A stretch of 45,684 nt of DNA from positions 1-45,684 of the forward strand of contig NZ_BPQS01000041.1 in the NCBI RefSeq assembly GCF_022179385.1. The letters run 5' to 3'. The DNA is from Methylobacterium longum (GTDB lineage Bacteria > Pseudomonadota > Alphaproteobacteria > Rhizobiales > Beijerinckiaceae). Of this stretch, positions 34,233 through 41,277 are shown one piece after another. Position numbers and translations under genes: made by a program. The notes beneath the pieces were generated by a model. That model saw only the letters and a list, made by a program, of their open reading frames with translations, ran no database searches and had not been told where the DNA came from. Every line of letters begins with the position of its first letter. Positions within the stretch are counted from its first letter, which is position 1.

Positions 34233-34472
34233 TCAGCGGTCGCTGCCGGGCCGCAGACCGAGCACATTCATGATCCGATCCTGAGCCGACACATCTCTGA
34301 TCGCCGCGCCGTTCTCCAACCCTCTGACCACGTCGGGATCGACCTGCGCCAGCGCCGCCAACGTCTCGATCGAGAAGGCGCCGCGGAGGCGGGCCGCACG
34401 GATCTGTGCAGCCAACGATGCGGCGGGCGGTGTGGGGGAGGGCGGTGTGGACTCGTCATGGTGATCGCTCAT
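34233..34472 (-). CDS. small XRE-type helix-turn-helix protein
   Basis: 79-residue protein with a proline-rich polar N terminus (about residues 1-18) followed by an HTH-like domain: LAAQIRAARLRGAFSIETLAALAQVDPDVVRGLENG and DRIMNVLGL, matching the Q-R-x-R...S...LA...V...V...E.G layout of compact XRE/Cro folds. The ATG at 34472 is used; the ribosome site is weak. It has no C-terminal domain. Targets unknown. Confidence 0.6.
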   Translation of the reverse strand: MSDHHDESTPPSPTPPAASLAAQIRAARLRGAFSIETLAALAQVDPDVVRGLENGAAIRDVSAQDRIMNVLGLRPGSDR

Positions 34473-34985
34473 GAGCGGGCGGTACGGACCAAGTGAGCTC
34501 GGAGTTTCGCTCCAATTCGATTCTGCAGCCCCGAGCTCAAAATCTCCGCGCCGAGCGCGACGCAGGACCAGCGTGCTTGAGCGCCGGACCGATCGGGGGT
34601 TCCGCTGCCTCGGAATGCGGAGCTGCCGGCACGGCGACGGCCCCGGAGGCCGCAGAACCCGCTCGGTCCATCGCCGGGAAACCGAAGCGCGCCGGTCGGT
34701 CGCGGAAGGTGTCGCTGAGGCGTCCTGGCAGACGCGATAAGGATCTTTCCGCGGCCCATCCCCCTTACCCTGTATCGCGGCGGTCGAGTGCCCTCACACT
34801 CCCGGGCGCGAGCGCGCCGGTTGCCGTGTCCTCCCCGTTCGCGTGTAGCCGGCGCGTCCCCGGAGGTGCCGGTCGCGCCGAATGGAGCGTCGGAGACCCT
34901 CTCGAAGATGCCGGCCGCAACAGCGCAGCGTGTGGTCGGAGAATGCCGAACGTGTCAGCCAGATTTTCCTGAATTCAAATTTGTA
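34473..34985. other. spacer upstream of the cold-shock leader
   Basis: No credible gene; open frames in both directions are shadows without ribosome sites. Confidence 0.35.
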
Positions 34986-35031
34986 GTTGTGATGGAGCCG
35001 AAGTTAGCGTACAAGTCACGGATCGATCTTT

Positions 35032-35139
35032 GGCCGGATATTCGGCCGTATCGCCTCAACAAGGCGAACGTTCTGCATCTTCCCCATTTTCGACGACCCG
35101 CGACCGGGCGCGTGCCAGCATGCGCCCGGCCCATTTTTT
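35032..35139 (+). promoter_or_regulatory. structured leader of the cold-shock gene with terminator-like hairpin
   Basis: Three successive hairpins precede the csp start. GGCCG/CGGCC are at 35032-35047 and CGCCT/AGGCG at 35052-35066. A strong 11-bp stem lies at 35104-35129 (CCGGGCGC...GCGCCCGG, with one G-U), followed by ACCCATTTTTT-like DNA with six T at 35134-35139. The last has the form of an intrinsic terminator and lies only 24 bp before the ATG, so it may be an attenuator, or the end of a separate small RNA. Confidence 0.55.
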
Positions 35140-35163
35140 CGACTCTGTAGATATGGAATACTT

Positions 35164-35373
35164 ATGAGCATCGGCACCGTGAAATGGTTTAACGACACTA
35201 AGGGCTTCGGCTTCATTCAGCCGGATGACGGCAGTAAGGACGTGTTCGTGCACATCTCCGCCGTCGAGCGCGCAGGCATGAACAACTTGATCGAAGGCCA
35301 GAAGGTCTCCTACGAGATGGAGGCCGATCGCCGCTCCGGTAAGCAGTCCGCGGGCCAGCTTCAGGCTGCTTGA
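35164..35373 (+). CDS. cold-shock protein (CspA family)
   Basis: 69-residue single cold-shock domain, the normal length. RNA-binding motifs are KGFGFI (RNP1) and VFVHIS (RNP2), preceded by the hallmark GTVKWFND. It binds single-stranded RNA/DNA and acts as an RNA chaperone. The ATG at 35164 lies after a structured leader; the GGAATACTT ribosome region is modest. A strong intrinsic terminator follows. The neighbour is a DUF6481 gene, a pairing I recognise from related genomes. Confidence 0.97.
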   Translation: MSIGTVKWFNDTKGFGFIQPDDGSKDVFVHISAVERAGMNNLIEGQKVSYEMEADRRSGKQSAGQLQAA

Positions 35374-35401
35374 GCCTTCTCATCTGCCTGTGACGACTTT
35401 C

Positions 35402-35438
35402 GAAGCCGTTCCATTCGGAACGGCTTCATTTATTTTTT
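35402..35438 (+). terminator. intrinsic terminator of the cold-shock gene
   Basis: GAAGCCGTTCC and GGAACGGCTTC form a perfect 11-bp stem with loop ATTC, followed by ATTTATTTTTT. This is the clearest Rho-independent terminator in the window. Confidence 0.93.
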
Positions 35439-35471
35439 GCCACCTTGGCTGAGCCTCGGTGCACATAAGGA

Positions 35472-35840
35472 ATGTACGTGGGCCAATTTAACGCAGACCA
35501 GCTCGCCGACCGCCTCGAGGCGACGGCCAAAGCGCGGCAGGCCACACTCGCCCGCTTCCGGGCACGCCCGGCCGCCGATGATCCGGCCGTTCTCGCGCGG
35601 CAGGCCGAGCGGCAAGCCCTCGTTGAGGCCCGGGACCAACGATCCAGCGAGCGCGAGGCGGTTCGTCTCGCCGTCGAGGCTGAGCGCGAGGCGGAAGCTC
35701 TCGCAGCACGGGAGCGCGCCGCTGCGGAACTCGTTCGCCAAGCGGCCGAGAAGGCTGAACGGCAGGTCGCACTGGCGGCCGAGCAGAAGGCCGCGCGCGA
35801 TGCACGCTTTGCCGCCCGCAAAGCCAAGGCCCGCAGGTAG
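35472..35840 (+). CDS. DUF6481-family Ala/Arg-rich coiled-coil protein
   Basis: 122-residue, highly charged helical protein. The N-terminal QFNADQLADRLEATAKARQ and RFRARPAADDPAVLARQAER blocks are typical of the DUF6481 family; a long Ala/Glu/Arg heptad-like stretch (about residues 45-105) suggests coiled coil, and the basic end (AARKAKARR) may contact nucleic acid. Function unknown. Its frequent position after a csp gene in related bacteria suggests a role in RNA metabolism or stress; that is inference. It lies beyond the csp terminator and so likely has its own promoter or depends on read-through. Confidence 0.8.
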   Translation: MYVGQFNADQLADRLEATAKARQATLARFRARPAADDPAVLARQAERQALVEARDQRSSEREAVRLAVEAEREAEALAARERAAAELVRQAAEKAERQVALAAEQKAARDARFAARKAKARR

Positions 35841-35880
35841 GTCGTCGGCCTACAACGCGCTAGCACCCTGGAGGACGGGA

Positions 35881-36081
35881 ATGTCTCATAAGTTCAAGCT
35901 CGGTCAGAACGTCCGGCAGCTCGGGATCACCTATGCCGGCAACAAGAGCAGCGTCGTCGATGGTCTCTTTGAGGTGGTCCGGCTGATGCCGGATGACCGG
36001 TCCGGTGAGCCCTGCTACCGGATCAAGTCGACGAGCTGCGAGCGAGCTGCCCGGGAGGGCGAACTCGTGCTCGCCTCCTGA
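35881..36081 (+). CDS. conserved small hypothetical protein
   Basis: 66-residue protein from the ATG at 35881, preceded by a strong CTGGAGGACGGG ribosome site 40 bp after the DUF6481 gene, probably in one transcript. The sequence (FKLGQNVRQLG, YEVVRLMPD-like FEVVRLMPDDRSGEPCYRIKS, EGELVLA) looks like a compact beta-barrel of the type often found in Hyphomicrobiales hypothetical proteins. No function can be given. Confidence 0.75.
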   Translation: MSHKFKLGQNVRQLGITYAGNKSSVVDGLFEVVRLMPDDRSGEPCYRIKSTSCERAAREGELVLAS

Positions 36082-36096
36082 CCGGCTTCGGCAGAC

Positions 36097-36132
36097 AAAC
36101 GCCGGCCCGCCGGATGCGGCCGGCCAGCGTTT
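36097..36132 (+). terminator. hairpin after the 66-residue gene
   Basis: AAACGCCGGCC and GGCCAGCGTTT pair over 11 positions with one mismatch, 16 bp after the stop. No T-tract follows, so termination is uncertain. Confidence 0.4.
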
Positions 36133-36184
36133 GCGGATCTCAAGAATCCGCCTGATCCAGCTCCGCGCGAAATCCGTGCGAAAT

Positions 36185-36946
36185 CCGCGTGGGGCTGCAG
36201 GGCCAGCACCGCGGCGTCCGACGGCCGCGCATGCAGATCGCGCCCGGTCGCCGCCACACAGGCGTGTCCGAGCGTGGCTTGCGCGCGGCGGGCCGGGGCG
36301 CCGCGATCGAGGCGTGTGCGTGCCGGAGCCCGTGCGCCGAAACCCCGCCCGAGACCTTGCCCGGGCCGCGGCGGCCTTCACGGCTCGCTGGACGGCACTC
36401 GGATCGCGCGCTCCGCCCTTCCGCGAGAGGAACGGGGGCTCACCGGCCGCCCCTGTCGCCAGCTTGGCGACCTGATCCCCGCGCAGCGCCCCCAGCACTG
36501 TCCATGGGGAGGCTGACAGCCGTCCCCTTTCCACGGAGCCGGCTCCCGCCGGATCATCGGCCGCGCGTCGGTCTCCGCCATGATGCGCTGGGCCAGGGTG
36601 TTGTTGATCGGCGGCACCTTCACGGCCACGCCGATGTCGAACCGCAGGAGCCCGATCTCCTACGCGACGGCGAAGAGGCGTTGAGCGAGGCGGCGGCGAG
36701 CGCCTTCGTCGAGGCTCCGGATCGGGCTGCGATGTCGTCCCGCAGGTCGTCCAGCCGGACCGCGCCGAGCGGCTTGCCGACAGGCGCCCTGACTTGGCAG
36801 ACCCGTCGCTCGTAGCTTCGGGCCCTGTGCGGGCTGCCGGACCGGGCGAGCCACAACCGGATCGCCTGCGCGTCGACGGCCGGCGCGGGCGGCGGCATCG
36901 GCACCTGCTGCACAACGGGCTCGATGATCGCGGGACGTGCGCTCAC
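36185..36946 (-). pseudogene. decayed XerC/D-type tyrosine recombinase
   Basis: Pieces of one recombinase are spread over three frames on the minus strand. The N-terminal core-binding part is QAIRLWLARSGSPHRARSYERRV and LGAVRLDDLRDDIAA (about 36700-36870). Next comes VAVKVPPINNTLAQRIMAETDARPMIRREP (about 36540-36630). Then LATGAAGEPPFLSRKGGARDPSAVQRAVKAAAARA (about 36350-36470), and finally ATGRDLHARPSDAA (about 36215-36257). In the last block the catalytic Tyr of the family's GRYLHA is Asp (GRDLHA), and the HTLRH...HALDRGA region is scrambled by frameshifts. It starts at a GTG (36946), 6 bp after the stop of the small gene upstream. Clearly non-functional as a recombinase. Confidence 0.8.
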
Positions 36947-36951
36947 GACGC

Positions 36952-37188
36952 TCAATCCCAATCCTGGCTGTCGAGCGTGCACTCGCCGTGCATGTGCTTG
37001 GCGATAGCCGTCATCGCCTGATCGAGCGTAGGGTGCGTTCGCGGGACGCTCGTCAGGCCGCCGGCAGAGGGCGTGATCTGGAAGAGCTCCTCCTGATCCT
37101 GATCGATTGCCCCGAGCTGGCGGCCGAGCCGATCCTTGAGGCTCCACGACGTCCCGTCTGATCCGGTCGGCGTGACGACGACATCCAT
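36952..37188 (-). CDS. small hypothetical protein next to the recombinase relic
   Basis: 78-residue protein from the ATG at 37188 (MDVVVTPTGSDG), preceded by GAGGG. It reads as alternating strands (TSWSLKDRLGRQLGAI, ELFQITPS) followed by a helix (LDQAMTAIAKHMHGEC) and an acidic end. I do not recognise a family. It lies 5 bp upstream of the recombinase relic on the same strand; it may have been co-transcribed with it. Confidence 0.6.
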   Translation of the reverse strand: MDVVVTPTGSDGTSWSLKDRLGRQLGAIDQDQEELFQITPSAGGLTSVPRTHPTLDQAMTAIAKHMHGECTLDSQDWD

Positions 37189-37517
37189 GGCGAGCCCTCG
37201 ATGCAAGATGACGGTTTTTTCTTGCGTTCAGATTGATCGTACGCCGGCAGAACCGCGGCGAGCGATGCCGCTACGGTACTCGCACGCTGCGAGAATGTAG
37301 CCGCACGGACGCAGCGCGCCACTCCGCTGCATGGGCCTCTCACCGCCTATCCACGCCGCTATCGGCCGCGGTCGCCGTCGGCGGGGGCACGAGACCGCGC
37401 GAGCCGTGATGATCTGGCCGCCCAGCTACCACGAGAGGGGCACCCCGTTCGGAGCAAAGCGGTGGGTTCGCGCGTCTGTGCTGCGACGCATGTCAGCCAT
37501 TGCAGGCCGGATGATCG
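37189..37517. other. spacer between divergent genes
   Basis: Contains a short AT-rich patch (GGTTTTTTCTTGCG near 37212), likely promoter DNA for the small hypothetical gene, and nothing else that I can support. Confidence 0.35.
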
Positions 37518-38561
37518 ATGAGACCAGAAGTAAACAGTGACCGGCGGCGGACCGTCGTCGTGACGGGGGCCAGCGCTGGGGTCGGGCGCGCCATCGCCCA
37601 TGAGTTCGCCCGTCACCGCTGGAATGTCGCGGTCTTGGCCCGAGGCGAAGCCGGGCTGAAGGGGACCGTGCGGGACATCGAACGGGCCGGCGGCCGCGCA
37701 CTCGCCCATCAGGTCGACGTCGCGGACGCCGATGCCGTCATGCGGGCGGCGGACGAGACCGCAAAAGAGTTCGGCGGCATCGACGTCTGGATCAACGTTG
37801 CCATGGTGACGATCTACGCCCCCGTGCAGCAGACCTCGCCGGAGGAGTACAGGCGGGCAACCGAGGTGACCTACCTCGGACAGGTCTATGGCACGCTCGC
37901 CGCGCTCAAGCATATGCAGCCTCGCAACGCGGGCGCCATCGTCTGCATCGGCTCGGCCCTCGCCTACCGTTCGATCCCGCTGCAATCGAGCTACTGCGCG
38001 GCCAAGGCCGCCGTGCGCGGCTTCATCGACAGCCTGCGCAGCGAGCTTCTGCACGATGGCAGTCAGGTCCGATTGACGATGGTGCAGCTGCCGGCGGTCA
38101 ACACGCCTCAGTTCGACTGGGCCCGTACGCGCATGCCCCGCCGGCTGGAGCCGGTACCGCCGATTTACCAGCCCGAGGCCATCGCACGGCACGTCTATCA
38201 AGCGGCTCACACCGCACCGCGCGAGCTGTGGATCGGCTTCCCGACCTGGAAGGCCATCATCGGCAATATGCTCGTGCCCGGCTGGATCGACGGTTACCTC
38301 GCGCGGCACGGCTACCGCGGAGAGATGACGAACCAGGCAGCGATTGAAGGGCGGCCGGACAACCTTTACGACCCCGTCGACACCGATCCCGGCGCCCATG
38401 GTCGCTTCGACGATCGATCGGTCGATACGGTCTCGGCGGCCGATCCCAAATGGCTCAAGTTCGGCCTTGCTGGCGCGTTGGGCGTGGTCGCAGCGACCGC
38501 CCTGTTGGCAGTCGAGGCGCAGGGTCGGGCTCACGGCCGGCGCCGGGTTGCGAAGCGGTAG
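37518..38561 (+). CDS. short-chain dehydrogenase/reductase with C-terminal membrane anchor
   Basis: 347-residue SDR. The cofactor motif is TGASAGVGRAI (residues 16-26) and the catalytic residues are Ser146 (IGSALAY), Tyr159 and Lys163 (SSYCAAK). The usual NNAG structural motif is INVA (about 92-95), a relaxed form. Beyond the core (to about residue 270) there is a linker with RGEMTNQAAIEGRPDNLYDPVD and a hydrophobic helix near the end (LKFGLAGALGVVAATALLAV), so it may be membrane-tethered with the catalytic domain in the cytosol. This long architecture is a recognised SDR subgroup of unknown substrate. Confidence 0.88.
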   Translation: MRPEVNSDRRRTVVVTGASAGVGRAIAHEFARHRWNVAVLARGEAGLKGTVRDIERAGGRALAHQVDVADADAVMRAADETAKEFGGIDVWINVAMVTIYAPVQQTSPEEYRRATEVTYLGQVYGTLAALKHMQPRNAGAIVCIGSALAYRSIPLQSSYCAAKAAVRGFIDSLRSELLHDGSQVRLTMVQLPAVNTPQFDWARTRMPRRLEPVPPIYQPEAIARHVYQAAHTAPRELWIGFPTWKAIIGNMLVPGWIDGYLARHGYRGEMTNQAAIEGRPDNLYDPVDTDPGAHGRFDDRSVDTVSAADPKWLKFGLAGALGVVAATALLAVEAQGRAHGRRRVAKR

Positions 38562-38789
38562 CCCAGCGCAAACCGACGGCGCCGGGAGAGAGGGGCCGGG
38601 GCGCCGCGCTCGCTCTCCGGCATGGCCCGAGCGATCCCCGGCGTCGGCGAGCCGCGCCGCAGGGCCGAGGTGGCGGACGCTGCCGCTGCTGCGGCCATAG
38701 ATCTGTGCGATCGGCGGCGCCGTCAGGATGGTCAATTTCTGAGTCTTGAGTTGACTTCGGCTCGTGAGGTCCACATTTCGTGGGCCCTC

Positions 38790-39248
38790 ATGCATCCAGG
38801 ATCAAGCGAAGTAGCCGTGAAAACCTTAGATTATACGTCAAATTTTACTGAGCTTACCGGCGAGATCGTCGCTGCTTACGTCTCCAACAACCCGGTTCCG
38901 GTCGCTGAGCTTCCGAAGCTGATCCACACCGTGCATGGCGCCCTATCCGGGTTGGCGTCGGGGGGTGCAAGCGCGGCGTCCGCTTCGGCGGCCGCGGTCG
39001 AGACTCCGACGGCGGCCCAGATCCGCAAGTCGGTCTGCCCCGACGGCATCGTCAGCTTCATCGACGGCAAGACCTACAAGACGCTCAAGCGCCACCTCAC
39101 CAGCCACGGCCTCGACCCGAAGAGCTACCGCGACCGCTACGGCCTGCCGTCCGACTACCCGATGGTCGCCGCGAGCTACGCCGAGCGGCGCTCCGCCCTC
39201 GCCAGGGCCATCGGCCTCGGCGTGCCGGGCGCGCGACGATCAGCGTAA
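38790..39248 (+). CDS. MucR/Ros-family transcriptional regulator
   Basis: 152-residue MucR-type regulator. The N-terminal oligomerisation part is FTELTGEIVAAYVSNNPVPVAELPKLIHTVHGAL. The C-terminal zinc-finger-like domain is CPDGIVSFIDGKTYKTLKRHLTSHGLDPKSYRDRYGLPSDYPMVA. Only one Cys is present, so the zinc site is incomplete, as in some MucR homologues that bind DNA without zinc. The start is uncertain: ATG 38790 or GTG 38817, the latter giving the more typical length and a GCGAAG ribosome region. MucR proteins act as H-NS-like repressors of exopolysaccharide, motility and symbiosis genes. A small dyad GGTCCAC/GTGGGCC lies just upstream of 38790 and may be autoregulatory. Confidence 0.9.
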   Translation: MHPGSSEVAVKTLDYTSNFTELTGEIVAAYVSNNPVPVAELPKLIHTVHGALSGLASGGASAASASAAAVETPTAAQIRKSVCPDGIVSFIDGKTYKTLKRHLTSHGLDPKSYRDRYGLPSDYPMVAASYAERRSALARAIGLGVPGARRSA

Positions 39249-39524
39249 GAGCGGCAGGAGCGGCGCGATCGTCCCGGCCGGCCGCAGGATCCCGGCCGGC
39301 CCAGTCCGCACGGGTCGACCCAGCGTCTCAGTCCACCCGAGCTCGATGATTCGAGCGCTCGGCGCCTCGATCGCGGTCTTCGCGACCGCTCGCGCGGCCC
39401 GGAACTTGGCAGCGCCGATCCAGCGCACGATCCAGTTCTCACGTCCGCGACGTGAGGCTGGTGCGCGCCCAGGCTTGGACCAGCGCTGGGCGGGGCGGAC
39501 GTCGTCGTGCTTGACCGGAGACAT
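39240..39524 (-). CDS. possible small basic hypothetical protein
   Basis: 94-codon frame from the ATG at 39524 with a good GGGGAG ribosome site; very Arg/Ala-rich (RENWIVRWIGAAKFRAARAVAK, IELGWTETLGRP). Its stop overlaps the end of the mucR-like gene by 9 bp in convergent orientation. The first 45 residues look protein-like, the end does not. Could be real or a chance frame. Confidence 0.4.
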   Translation of the reverse strand: MSPVKHDDVRPAQRWSKPGRAPASRRGRENWIVRWIGAAKFRAARAVAKTAIEAPSARIIELGWTETLGRPVRTGPAGILRPAGTIAPLLPLLR

Positions 39525-39597
39525 GAGCGAAGCTCCCCTGATCGGGGTTTCAGGCAGAACTCAGTAGCGGTGCTGTAAGCGGCGCCGCATCACCCGT

Positions 39598-39909
39598 TCA
39601 GGGTAAGCTCGACCATTCGGCCGCCTCCTGCACGACCATCAGGAGGCGACGGCGTTCGTCGGGATTGGTGATGCGCCTGTAGGCCTGCAGCAGCAGCGCG
39701 CAATCGTCCTCGACGCCGCCATCGGATTTCGAATCGACCGCGTTGGGCAGGTCGTACAGCGCAGCCGGCGGGACCTGGAGGGCTCCGGCGATACGCTGCA
39801 GCAGCGGGTTCGATGCCCGGCCGTCAGCATGAGCGGGAGGAGTGGCACCCTCGTCCTCCAGGGTCTGCCCGATCGGCACCCGGTCGCTCGGTGGCGTCTT
39901 CGATCCCAT
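39598..39909 (-). CDS. small XRE-like protein lacking the HTH core (module B)
   Basis: 103-residue protein. After a 35-residue polar N terminus, residues 37-52 (LQRIAGALQVPPAALY) align with the last HTH helix and following turn of the XRE protein at 41278 (LQAIADVLNVSVETFF), and 70-98 (CALLLQAYRRITNPDERRRLLMVVQEAAE) with its C-terminal hairpin. The DNA-binding helices are missing. It is a paralogue of the protein at 33725-33940 and, like it, is divergent from a PAS-domain gene. Start at 39909; ribosome site weak. Confidence 0.7.
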   Translation of the reverse strand: MGSKTPPSDRVPIGQTLEDEGATPPAHADGRASNPLLQRIAGALQVPPAALYDLPNAVDSKSDGGVEDDCALLLQAYRRITNPDERRRLLMVVQEAAEWSSLP

Positions 39910-40082
39910 GGCGGTTCCCGCGTCGGCCCACAGGCCGCATCAAGCCGGTATTCAAAATGCAATAGCCTGTCGGTGGATTAACGACGGCACGCAACAATTG
40001 CTCCATCTCGGAGCTTACCTCTTGAAGTTGTGCCCGGCCGCCCCGCTCAAGAATCCGTTCCTGGTTCGGATAAGCCTGCCCT
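39910..40082. promoter_or_regulatory. divergent promoter region of PAS module B
   Basis: 173 bp between the divergent XRE-tail and PAS genes with AT-richer patches (TATTCAAAATGCAATAG near 39949, GATTAACGACGG near 39976). No extended identity with the 33569-33724 spacer could be found by eye. Confidence 0.35.
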
Positions 40083-40691
40083 ATGCCGAGACCCAAGCTG
40101 AACGTCGACCGGACCTGTCCCGAAGCGTTTCGGCACGCCCGCGACGCTCTGGACGTGGTCGGTCGCTGGGAGTGGGAGGCAGCCACAGATTCTGTGCGCT
40201 CCGATGCCTTCGTGGCGTTGTTGTTCAACGTCGACCCAGCGAAAGCCGAGACGGGCATTTCACGGGCCGCTTTTCAGGCGGCCATCCATCCTGAGGATCG
40301 CGAACGCATTCTCGGCCTGATCCGTCAATGCGCTCAGGAGGGCCGTGCGTATGTCACCGAATACCGCGTGATCGCGTTCGATGGGCAGACACGCTGGGTG
40401 CTGGCGCGAGATCGCTTCTCCTGTGATCAGGCCGGGCAGCCGCTGCGTGGAAGCGGCATGTTGGTGGACATCACCCACCTGCGGATGGCCGAGGCGACAT
40501 CCAGCGCGATCGTGCCCCACGCGGGAGAAGCGCCCCTGGATCGGGCGGCCGAGCACGCCATCGCGGCCCAGCGGGCGATCGTGGAGCTGCAGGACCCGGA
40601 GCTGAAGGTCCACGCCGACACCCTGCTGATGGCGCTGGGGCGCAAGCTCGCCGGCCAGGAGGTTCGGAACCGGCGCAGGCACATGAACTGA
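40083..40691 (+). CDS. PAS-domain protein with short helical tail (copy B of PAS module)
   Basis: 202-residue cytosolic protein. The PAS/PAC fold is at about residues 20-140: VVGRWEWEAATDSVRSDAFVALLF, IHPEDRERIL, YVTEYRVIAFDGQTRWVLARDRF, GSGMLVDITHLRMAE. A C-terminal helical segment (about 155-195: LDRAAEHAIAAQRAIVELQD, HADTLLMALGRKLAG) resembles that of the PAS protein at 32993-33568 (shared pattern L..AA.H...A...I, then L...GR.LA). No output domain. Divergent from the XRE-tail protein gene. It probably senses a small ligand or redox state and acts by protein contact. Confidence 0.8.
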   Translation: MPRPKLNVDRTCPEAFRHARDALDVVGRWEWEAATDSVRSDAFVALLFNVDPAKAETGISRAAFQAAIHPEDRERILGLIRQCAQEGRAYVTEYRVIAFDGQTRWVLARDRFSCDQAGQPLRGSGMLVDITHLRMAEATSSAIVPHAGEAPLDRAAEHAIAAQRAIVELQDPELKVHADTLLMALGRKLAGQEVRNRRRHMN

Positions 40692-40766
40692 GCCCTGTCG
40701 TTCTGTCGCGCCAGCAAGATCGCGCACGGGCTGGCGGCGCCCCTCCTGCCATGGCACCTCGTGAGG

Positions 40767-41027
40767 ATGACCAAGCCCAAGGTTCAGATCTGCGAGGTGA
40801 AGCTCGGAAGTGAATGGCGCTCCGTCAGCCTCACCGAGGCAGCAACCGAGCACGTCATGGCCGTGAAGCGCTGCCCGGCCTGCCACGGACGCGTGATGAT
40901 CCTCGGCGCCTACAACTGGCCCAGCGTTCGTCGCACCATGTCACACCGGAAGTCGCATAGCGGCTGCCCGCTCAAGCCCGACACCTACACCGGGACGCCA
41001 TCGCTGCACCCACAGGCACTGACCTAA
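40767..41027 (+). CDS. conserved hypothetical protein with zinc-ribbon-like CxxC...H...C motif
   Basis: 86-residue protein. An N-terminal strand pair (PKVQICEVKLGSEWRSVSLTEA) leads into RCPACHGRVMILG, then MSHRKSHSGCPLKPDTYTGTPSLHP. The CPAC pair plus the His/Cys set could bind zinc. I recognise this pattern from uncharacterised proteins of related Hyphomicrobiales but know no function. A GTG two codons upstream (40761) is an alternative start. It follows the PAS gene by 75 bp on the same strand. Confidence 0.72.
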   Translation: MTKPKVQICEVKLGSEWRSVSLTEAATEHVMAVKRCPACHGRVMILGAYNWPSVRRTMSHRKSHSGCPLKPDTYTGTPSLHPQALT

Positions 41028-41277
41028 CTCTTCGTTCAGCTCCGCCATGCAATCGGATCGCAGTTCGGAGCGGCGCAAGGCCGATCCCAACGATGCGGTG
41101 GCACAATACCGAGTGTTTCGGTTCTGCCGACCTGCGTCGTAGGGGGAATGGTCAAGCTATGTCTGCCGTGCACGCCCCGGTTGTGCGATTGGGCACAACT
41201 CAATTGGGCGTTACGTGGTTGGTGTGCGACAGAAGCTCTGGCCAGCCATGGCCGCGATACCGGGAAGCTGCCGACCG

